A DNA stretch of 64,000 nt from the NCBI RefSeq assembly GCF_021018895.1, contig NC_079364.1:17262385-17326384 (forward strand), written 5' to 3'. This document shows, one piece after another, positions 56,287-64,000 of this stretch. The translations under genes and the position numbers were made by a program. Each line of letters begins with the position of its first letter. Within the stretch, counting starts at the first letter, position 1. This DNA is from Seriola aureovittata. Lineage: Eukaryota > Chordata > Actinopteri > Carangiformes > Carangidae. The notes beneath the pieces were generated by a model that was not told the DNA's origin, made no database searches, and saw nothing but the letters and a program-made list of their open reading frames with translations.

Positions 56287-59200
56287 TCAGTAGAAGCCAT
56301 TTGTTATGAATGACTGGAACATGTGGAAAGCTGGACCTGGAGCCCACTGAGGAACCATGTGACCGGCACCCTGAAACACAGCACAGTGGTATTTCACATC
56401 ACCAACCTAAAACAGCACAGCCATGCTTCTATGGCAGACACTAAACAACACACTGGTGGTTACCTTGACTGTCAGGAAAGTTATGTTTCCAAACTGTTGG
56501 TAGAAACCGGCAATCTGGTCTTCATGAATCCAGCTCTGATACTTAGTGGTTGCCTGAAAACATTTATTGGTAGCATTAAGAAATGTGTCTTTTTGTAGTT
56601 TGGTATAAGATCTTTCCTGAAATTAAAGTTCCTACCTTCAGGCCAAGGTCCTCCACAAACCACTGGTCTCCCAGGAAGTTGCAGGCCATGTCAGTGTCTC
56701 CATTGTAGACGAGCGCCCGCACGCCCAGAGAGAGCAGCTTCAGATACACCTCCTTCACAGTTGTGTACAGGGTGGTGTAATGCTCCCCAACAATATCACT
56801 GCGATGAAGAATTTGTTATCAACATGATAAACATGTCACTGACCTCCAACCTAACCGCACACATACAATATAGTTACAGAAGACTGTCGATCCAACAGAT
56901 TACAGGCTGAAATTACTACTTCAATGTGTTAAAAATCAGTATTTATTTAGGGGAAGATTAGTATAATCCACATATGGTTTAAAAACAACAGTAGTGCAAT
57001 GTGAATACTTTTTACTGTGCGCATTTATCCCTTCTGTTGTCGTCGTGTGTACAGAAATGCGTTGCAGTGCTTTCAACAAGCCAGTCAAGGGTTACAATCA
57101 ATACAATGTACTGCTGAAATTACAAAAGTAAAAGAGATTTGGATTCATCTTTGGGTGGCAAGGTCAGATCTGATGTAATATTGTGATACAAAGAGTTCCC
57201 ACAGCTCCTTGTTATTACATTATTGACGCGTCGACCACCTACAGACAAATACCAACAGGAAGGACTTGGGATGACAGTGATGTCATAATCATCTAATCAC
57301 ATTCGTTATTTTACTGTAACACACCTGCAGATGTCCCACGGTGGCAGCGTATCTGGAATGTGTAAAGCTTTCCTCACATCGCCTCTGTTCAGCCAGTTCA
57401 TCTGAGCCGTACTGTTGATGCAGGGAGGAACTTCACCCAGAGACACGAAGGGAGTCGCTCTGTCTGAAAACTTCATTAAAAAGATGTTAATCATTAACGC
57501 TACAGGACAATGAGAATTTGAAGCACAGGTGCAAGGCCAAGACGGGAAACGCTCACTTTGTGGCCTTGAGGATTTTTCCTGCAGTTCTTAAACAGATGAC
57601 TCATGGTTCTCTCATAGCCTCTGTGGGATCTTCTCTGCCCCTCACAATCCAAGTAGAGGGCATACTCATTAAGTCCGATCTCATACACAATATGAAAAGC
57701 CATGGTCACCTGAAGGGAGACAAGGACAAAGTAAAATTTGAAAGAGTAGTGCCAGGAATTCCCAGCTGTATACTGTAGAAATAGTGCATACGTACCAGCT
57801 TATTGCACATCTCTGAACTGGAGTTGTAAAAATTACAGCTCCCCTTCTCACAGCAATTTATGTTCAGATCACGCCACAAACTGCAGACAAAACAAGGCTA
57901 TAAAATGACAATCTGCATCAACTATGTGTAACTTTCACCTTAGCTTGATGTCAGTAATTCTGTCATATTGATCTAAAACATTAAAATGAGACACTCTGTA
58001 AGGTTGTATTGCATGTTGGTAACTTTGGTTTAAGGATGTCCTGAACGTGAACTTTAGGTAGGCTGCTGACGTTTGGGGGAGCAGGAGATCACGGAGTCTA
58101 TTACACGTCAAGGGTTTTATGGTTATTTTGGTGTTTAGAAGATTATCTACGTCCTGGCAGAGATTTAGTGATGCAGGTACTTCCCGGAGGATGTAAGCAA
58201 TAAAAGTGAAACACTGAGAGAAAGGTTTTGAGGTCAAACAGATGATAATTACCAGGCCCTGATCAAGTTAGGATACAAGCAGCTCAAGTTCTGTCATTCA
58301 GTGAGAGACCTGGTGTACCCAGCACCAGATCTGTCCTTTGTGCACAAATAAACCAGCCAAATTGATCTGATAAGTACACCTTTTCATCTCTCGGTCACAA
58401 GAAATCATCTTTTCACACTCTGTATGTTACATTGGTTCTAGTAGAATAACAACCATAAAAGTAAATTTGAATGTTTTGAATTTGGTTTTCTGAAATTTAG
58501 GGGGAAAAAAAGCAGTATGTCCCAATTCCACACCACAAACTAAATGTAATCTGTACTGCTGTATGTACTATATTCTTACTGTCCTACTATACTTTTTGGC
58601 TGTTAGTATTTATAAAAATACAAAAGTGTCCGACAGCACACTCAATGACATACTCAAAACCTGCTCAGAATTCATGTTTAGTATAAAATTCAGAAACTGC
58701 TAAGGACTTAAAACATTCAAATACTCTGCTATTCTGATGAATTGACCAATGAATGATGAAGCTGTATTCTGTAGATCTTGTATGTGGTGTCTTCAGACTC
58801 CAGACAGTCTTTCATTTTACACATGATCTATCTAAAAATCTATCTAATTTGACGTTATGCATATTTTGTGTGGGGGAGCATACAAGCCTTTCATGGCTTT
58901 TGTACATTTTCCCTCAGAGTAAAAGCAAACAAGCTTCCGCTACAAGGTGCCACTTACTCTTCTCCAAAGAGGCCGTGATAGTAACCAAAGTAGATCAAAG
59001 CTTGGTCATTGAGGGCAAAACTGCTGATACCATTTCCCACTGCAAAGCCCTGAAAACAAGTGAACAATCAAAAATAAATATGCTTGGCTACGTGCCTCTA
59101 AAGTACTGATAGTGAGCAGCTGATGGTGCTGCTGAGCAAAACATCTGAGGCTGAAGATAAACAGAGGCTTGCAAGAAGCAACTCACCTTGAAGTTGATTT

Positions 59201-60477
59201 TGGCAGATCCTGTAGCCACGCGCAGGCTGAGGGTTGGTGCGTAAATTCCACCATAACTCTCTCCAAAGATGAAGAAATCATTTTGAGTGAAATTGGGGAA
59301 CTTGACAAAGAAACTCTGGAGGGCTTTATAATTATCATCAGCTACCTAAGAGAAGAACATATGCAATGGTTTCTTGTCCAGTATGGTCTCTGGTTGTTTC
59401 TAAGCATTTCTTTGAATTTTAAAATCTATTATGACTTATCTAACAGATTGAACTGACCTGGTCATCATCGGTTGCATATTTTTGGTCATCAGAGTAGGAA
59501 TATCCCACTCCTGCAGGAGATTCTAGATACAACAAGTTGGCAATCTTGTTCCAGCTCAATGTGTTCTCATACAGTGTGGCTCCATCATCATTCACCTGAA
59601 AAGCAAAGTCCACAGTGCCTATTCAGAGTCACTTTGATTCAGTGCACAGGTATATTTATACACACAGTGTGCACGCTCACATGAAATGGTCCATTCTCTG
59701 ACAGGAATCCATCCAGTGAGCTACAGCCAGGACCTCCATTCAGCCAGAGGACCACAGGGTCTTTGACTGGGTCCCTCTGAGAGGTCACAAACCTGCAGGA
59801 GATCAGGACTAAAGTTAGATACTGTAAACTGCATGACACAGTTGAATGCAAAACTTTGGGTTCATACATGCTATCTTTTGCACATGTATCATTGACTGAT
59901 TATTTTTCTTATTTATTTAAGCTCATGAACTAAAAAGGAACAGCACATCAACATTTGAGGATATTTGACTGTACGTGTTGCAGTTTGAGTATTTACTTGC
60001 CAAAACAAATGTTTTTTTCTCCATTGTGTGTATTTTCTGCTTTTTCTGGTATTGGGGTATTGGACTTCATCAAGAAAATCATCAGAACATTAATCGATTA
60101 TTAAAATAATTGATGGCGGCAGCGCTACACCTAAATAATGTCATAAATAGCCAGTCACAGGGGACTCTTTACTGCAGAACTTTTGATACTTAAACAACAT
60201 TTTGCTGATATTACTTCAGTACTTTTACTTAGGTAGGTTTTTATACTGTTGTATTAGTACTTTAACTAAAGCAAAAGAAGTGCATACTTCGTCCGCCAGT
60301 TTCTTACCAGTAATGGAGAAACTTCCCCGGCCGTGCCTGGAGGTACCCTGACCACTGTCGGTAGTTGGGTTTGAACGTCATACCTGGCAGGTACGTCACC
60401 TCATCAGGAGCGTACTGAGCCCGGGAGCCGAGCTGCAACACGGCCAGCAAACACACCAGCAAACTCCCGGAGAACAT
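56287..60477 (-). CDS. ctsa: Cathepsin A-like serine carboxypeptidase (lysosomal protective protein family, S10)
   Basis: A lysosomal serine carboxypeptidase; human CTSA also shields beta-galactosidase and neuraminidase-1. Exons, in transcript order: 60477-60308, 59792-59681, 59595-59458, 59345-59187, 59049-58958, 57880-57796, 57709-57557, 57470-57325, 56798-56636, 56553-56464, 56370-56287. They total 1392 nt, 463 aa, all GT-AG on the minus strand. Signal peptide about residues 1-20 ([20 protein letters not shown]). Oxyanion region LNGGPGCSS (74-82). Catalytic Ser170 in GESYGG, Asp388 (less likely 386) in [10 protein letters not shown], His440 in GAGHMVP. CTSA-type blocks are [15 protein letters not shown] and [10 protein letters not shown]. 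The middle exon 7 and the C-terminus ([20 protein letters not shown]) differ clearly from human CTSA, and human CTSA lies on chromosome 20. This may therefore be a fish-retained paralogue rather than the direct orthologue; take the symbol as family-level. Confidence 0.88.
60073..60305 (+). repeat. Family A tail and family D right part in carboxypeptidase intron 1
   Basis: 60073-60133 (catcagaacattaatcgatt, attaaaataattga) is a family A tail. 60183-60305 (ttgctgatattacttcagta, cttttacttaggtaggtttt, cttcgtccgccag) is the right part of family D. The latter reaches the exon 1 donor region. Confidence 0.6.
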
Positions 60478-60606
60478 CACCAAACCTCACTCACTTCTAA
60501 CAACGACAACACAGCAGCTCGCGTCAGTTTAAGGGAAGGGACGAGGCTTGTTAGCTGACTTCCTCCAGAGTCTTCAACTGTACCTCCGCGTGAACATGAC
60601 CAACCA

Positions 60607-60637
60607 GTCATGTGACTGCTGCTGCGGGTCACGTGAC
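60607..60637. promoter_or_regulatory. Two CLEAR-type E-boxes in the carboxypeptidase promoter
   Basis: GTCACGTGAC at 60628-60637 is an exact match to the palindromic CLEAR element bound by TFEB/TFE3/MITF. GTCATGTGAC at 60607-60616 is a one-base variant. They are 151-160 and 130-139 bases upstream of the minus-strand ATG, the usual position in lysosomal gene promoters. CTSA is a member of the described CLEAR network, so this supports the lysosomal assignment. Confidence 0.75.
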
Positions 60638-60639
60638 CA

Positions 60640-63000
60640 GCGCCTGACTTCCCACGGAAGTATTGGACATCGACATTGCAAAGGCAGGTCTGAAATGTTG
60701 GAAGCTGGCTTCTTCAGTTATCATCGAATTGTTATGTAAAAACCGGAACCCCCCAAAAACAGTTTTAATGCAACACATTTACAGTACAAGTACAGGAGCG
60801 TACTATACCACTGAGACATGAAAGATATATGGTTTTATGCAAAAGTTTTTTGTTGAGGATGTTTGAAGTGAACAGAAGTAAATACAAACATAGTACCTTT
60901 TGAAAAACCAGCCATTCTTCAAATGTTAATTCACAGTTACTTTTTATTTCACAAACTTGACCAGAATTGTGACATGCAAAAGTTTGGGCAGACTTGTAGT
61001 TGTAAAGTGAAAGGTTAGGCCTTGAAAGGTATGTCAAGAATTGTTATTATAAATAGTCAGTTGGTTACATTTCTAGATCTAATCATCTCTCTGACTCTTC
61101 AAGCCGTGTGGTAACACTAAACAACGATGGGCTCCTCTAAGCACCTGACTGAGGATCTGAAAATGATGCAAACAAAGCAAGTGAAGCCATCGAAAGGTAT
61201 CTAAGCGCTTCTGGGTTGAAATTTCCACTGTCTGAAATGTCAGAAATGGCTGTTAAGGGGAACTGTGTAAGTCAAGACAAGATCTGAAAGAAAAGACAAC
61301 TGTCAGATTACAGGTCTGCTGGGTTGAAATGACTGCAAAGGACCTGGAGTGGTGGTGCACTGTTCCACTGTGCACCATTAATGCACAAACAGGGTGTATG
61401 TAGAAGAGTCATCTGAAGGAAAATTTACCTGCAACCTCATCACAAAAGTCAACGTTTGTAGTCTGCAAAGCAACATCTGGATAAGCCATAGTCATTTTGG
61501 AAACTAGTGCTTTGGACAGATGAAGTTAAAATTGAGCTCTTTGCCCACAATCACCATATTTGGAGTAAAAAAGGAGCAGTATTTGATGGAAAGAACACCT
61601 CGCCAACTGTTTAGCATGTGGGTGGAAATACTCTGCTTTGGGGTTGAGTGGCAGCCAGTGACTCAGAAAACATTGCATGGATAGAGTGAAGAATTGATTC
61701 CACTAAATATCAACAGATTCTTGATGCAAATATCCTGCAGTCAGTCGAGAAAGTTAAACTGAAAAGAAGCTGGATTCTACAACAGGACAGTGATCCAAGC
61801 CAGACCTCAACATCCACCATGAACTACCTCAAGAAACACAAGTTGAAGCTTTTGGAACAGCCCTCACTGACATCACTGACAGCCCTGACATCTACATCAT
61901 TTAAAATCTGTGGGTGGATCTTAAGCACGCTGTGTGTGTGTGTGCAAACAACCTGAAGCAATCTACAGGAAGAGTGGGTGAAAAATTATGTTTCTGCCAA
62001 TATTTCTAACAAGGGGTGGGTGGGACTAAGTGCCCAAACTTTTCATTTCACAGCACACATTTTGACTTGACACAAAAGGAAACACAAACATTGTTTGTAT
62101 AACCATGTAAGCCATTACAGTGTCACAGTGAGCCAACAGGAACAATACCAGGACCCTGAAACTGAAACATGTCAAAATATCTTCTGTGTAACATGTCCTC
62201 AAGTTAAAATCAGGGCCATTTGCATAGCACATTTGACACAAAAGCAATTTTTCACATTTAACATGAAATACAGTAGAAAATACATAACAAAACAAAAACA
62301 AACAAGCAAGCAAAAAACAAAAAAACAAACACATTGAATGAAACCAAATTTCATGTCTGCAATGGATTTTCTGAGCATGAAATAGTTATGGACAGTGTCC
62401 TTACTGAACAACAGCCACCTTCCCCAGGGCCACAGAACTCCTACAGAACTACAAATTTTTGGTAGTTTTGCCTGTTTTACCTGGGTAGAGTTTATATGCA
62501 CAAAATTAAAGAACTAACACTTCGTGGAATACTTACAGACTGAAATAGAAATTTCTAAAAACTAATTCTGGGCCAGTAAATATAACATGCCGTGTAGCAT
62601 TATTCCAGCGTGGGAGTACTGATTGTATTTTTTGGGTATAACTAATATAATACTATTAATATAATAATATTGACTTGGAAGAAATTACAATTCAATAGAT
62701 GATAGGTGGAGGTGGTGGGATCCCTCTGTCCCCCATTAGTGTAACGCTCAGAAAATATTTGTCTTCTGTATGCTATTGGCTTAGCATTACAGGTTTAATG
62801 TAGGTGGAATACACATAAATAATACATTTTCCAGGATACTATAAAATATTATTTTAGTGAGAGGGCACTTAATTGTGATCAGTCGTACGTTTGGACTTTT
62901 ATTGTGAAGGCAGGTTTATACGCCTACCGGAAAAATACGCGCCTAACTCCATAAGAGTGGACTGGAGTATCAATGGAGTTGGTGCAGTGCTGAAAACATT
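60640..63000. other. Spacer between divergent carboxypeptidase and E2F-like genes
   Basis: Contains a dead Tc1-like element (about 60970-62045) and AT-rich sequence. Nothing else was recognised. Confidence 0.6.
60970..62045 (+). pseudogene. Dead Tc1-like DNA transposon
   Basis: Inverted ends ATGCAAAAGTTTGGGCA (60974-60990) and TGCCCAAACTTTTCAT (62030-62045). Inside, plus-strand transposase pieces are readable in order: a start-region block (MGSSKHLTEDLKM-like at 61126), LWTDEVKIEL near 61512, HHIWSKKGAVFDG near 61551, and YLKKHKLKLLEQP near 61826. Many stops and frame shifts interrupt them. It is a different Tc1 lineage from the copy at 55332. Confidence 0.85.
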
Positions 63001-63611
63001 GGCTTGAATTTGTTATTGCATTGTGGATAAATTTATCTGTTCGCCACAACTCGTATCGCAAGTTAAAATACTGTCGGTTGCCGTCGTCAGGACTATTGGC
63101 TTTAGCTAGCGTTAGCTTAGTATCCTGAGCAGCAACTCTACCGCCATTCGCGACAACTATCGAGGTAATAACAATTGTTTGTTGTAATTTTCCTGTTTAA
63201 TTCATGTAGACAATCTGATTTAGTGCCCGTATCAGCGCTCTTTCGAACAACCAGGACTTTTAACAAAACACTTTATATTAACGATAGTTATTTACGAGAG
63301 AAAAGGTACACACAATCTTAGTGTTTCCGGTATAAGTTTTTCATAATAAACCTATCCCAATGAGCTGTAACAATTGGGGAAAGTTCACAAGAAAAGTGCA
63401 TGACCGTATTGTTTTTCTAAACGTTTTATTTAGACAGGATGATTTCAGATCCACATAAAAACCACACAAAACTATAAAAGTGGTCATACAGGAAACACTG
63501 ACAAGATCGAAAGAAACTCATTCCGCTTGTGTGAGGCGGGTCCGACGCAGCTGATTCAAACAGAGCAGGGAGCCTCCCGGTTTCATTTGTTTTCTTTTCT
63601 TGTCCGGCAGC

Positions 63612-63770
63612 ATGGATCCTGAAGGTGGCCCACACAGTCCAGACGGAGAGACTGCCATGCCAGACCAGAACCCCAAATACCAGAGGAGTCTAAGGAGCCT
63701 TAATGTGCTGGCCGCCAGGTTTGTCAAGTTACTACAAGAAGCTGAAGGAGGAACACTGGACCTCAAAGAA
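63612..63770 (+). CDS. E2F-family transcription factor, first coding exon (partial gene)
   Basis: The exon encodes 53 residues starting MDPEGGPHSPDGE and ends in phase 0 at ...LDLKE/gtaagtgag. The block [31 protein letters not shown] matches the start of the E2F winged-helix DNA-binding domain; compare the E2F4/5 pattern [34 protein letters not shown] and LDLK point to the E2F4/E2F5 group, but [15 protein letters not shown] is unusually divergent, so no symbol is given. The rest of the domain (RRIYDITNVLEG), dimerisation and pocket-protein-binding parts would lie beyond the window. A good acceptor (cttttcttgtccggcag) ends at 63610, so a noncoding exon probably lies upstream, with a possible donor at 63164 (cgag/gtaata). 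Confidence 0.7.
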
Positions 63771-63902
63771 GTAAGTGAGCTGAGACCATTCAAGCACACA
63801 GCGAAACAAACACGGATCCCATCACTGGAGATATGGTTTCTTAAATGTCACTGATTTCTTGCTTTTCTCCTTTAGACAGTTACTAGACAGTCACTAATTT
63901 GT

Positions 63903-63978
63903 GATATTGTGTAGACAAAATGATTAATAGAGAAAATACAAATAAATTCATGATGACCATTGCTAGTTGCAGCCCCCA
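63903..63978 (+). repeat. Family A repeat tail
   Basis: gacaaaatgattaatagaga, aaatacaaataaattcatga and tgctagttgcagccc are the right-end blocks of family A. It lies in the first intron of the E2F-like gene. Confidence 0.55.
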
Positions 63979-64000
63979 AAATAATAATAAATAAACATAA

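Noticed and set aside
57471..57494. Upstream extension (MINIFLMK) of carboxypeptidase exon 8
   Set aside because: Exon 7 ends in phase 0, and the acceptor taatgaag before FSDRATPF keeps frame; the alternative acceptor ttttcag is out of phase.
62026..62501. Minus frames of about 100 codons with Cys/Phe-rich peptides
   Set aside because: A/C-rich low-complexity DNA next to a Tc1 remnant; no family resemblance.

Overview
The window is nuclear DNA from a teleost fish. The genes are intron-rich with GT-AG introns and encode vertebrate proteins. Intergenic and intronic DNA is AT-rich and packed with CA/GT microsatellites, Tc1-like transposon remnants and the short dispersed repeats typical of ray-finned fish. 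I saw no operon, bacterial gene, tRNA/rRNA gene or CRISPR array.

Layout: (1) cmtr2 (mRNA cap 2'-O-methyltransferase 2), + strand, 343-3096, two coding exons, 765 aa. (2) About 15.7 kb of gene-free, repeat-bearing DNA. (3) calb2 (calretinin), + strand, 19079-30097, 11 coding exons, 271 aa, with a recognisable TATA/CCAAT promoter and a poly(A) signal. (4) A 4 kb spacer with a dead L2-type LINE fragment. (5) got2 (mitochondrial aspartate aminotransferase), + strand, 34669-43033, 10 coding exons, 428 aa. (6) slc38a7 (SNAT7, lysosomal amino-acid transporter), + strand, 46852-52179, 11 coding exons, 456 aa. (7) A cathepsin A-like serine carboxypeptidase, - strand, 60477-56287, 11 exons, 463 aa, convergent with slc38a7. 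(8) The first coding exon of an E2F-family transcription factor, + strand, 63612-63770, running off the window. Exon phases for every complete gene sum to an intact reading frame, so none looks broken.

The gene set matches loci on human chromosome 16q: CMTR2 and CALB2 are neighbours at 16q22.2, and GOT2 and SLC38A7 are a tandem pair at 16q21. This looks like a conserved linkage group. The genes do not form one pathway. The exception is the convergent pair slc38a7/cathepsin A-like: both products are expected in the lysosome, and both promoters carry CLEAR-type (GTCACGTGAC-like) palindromes, suggesting shared TFEB/TFE3 control.

I found no evidence of a wholly new biological system. The most interesting points are the matched CLEAR sites, the intron and intronic poly(A) signal that split cmtr2 between its catalytic and C-terminal halves, several perfect or near-perfect hairpins and foldback elements, a Tc1 remnant that probably lies in the carboxypeptidase 3'UTR, and recurrent multi-copy repeat families.
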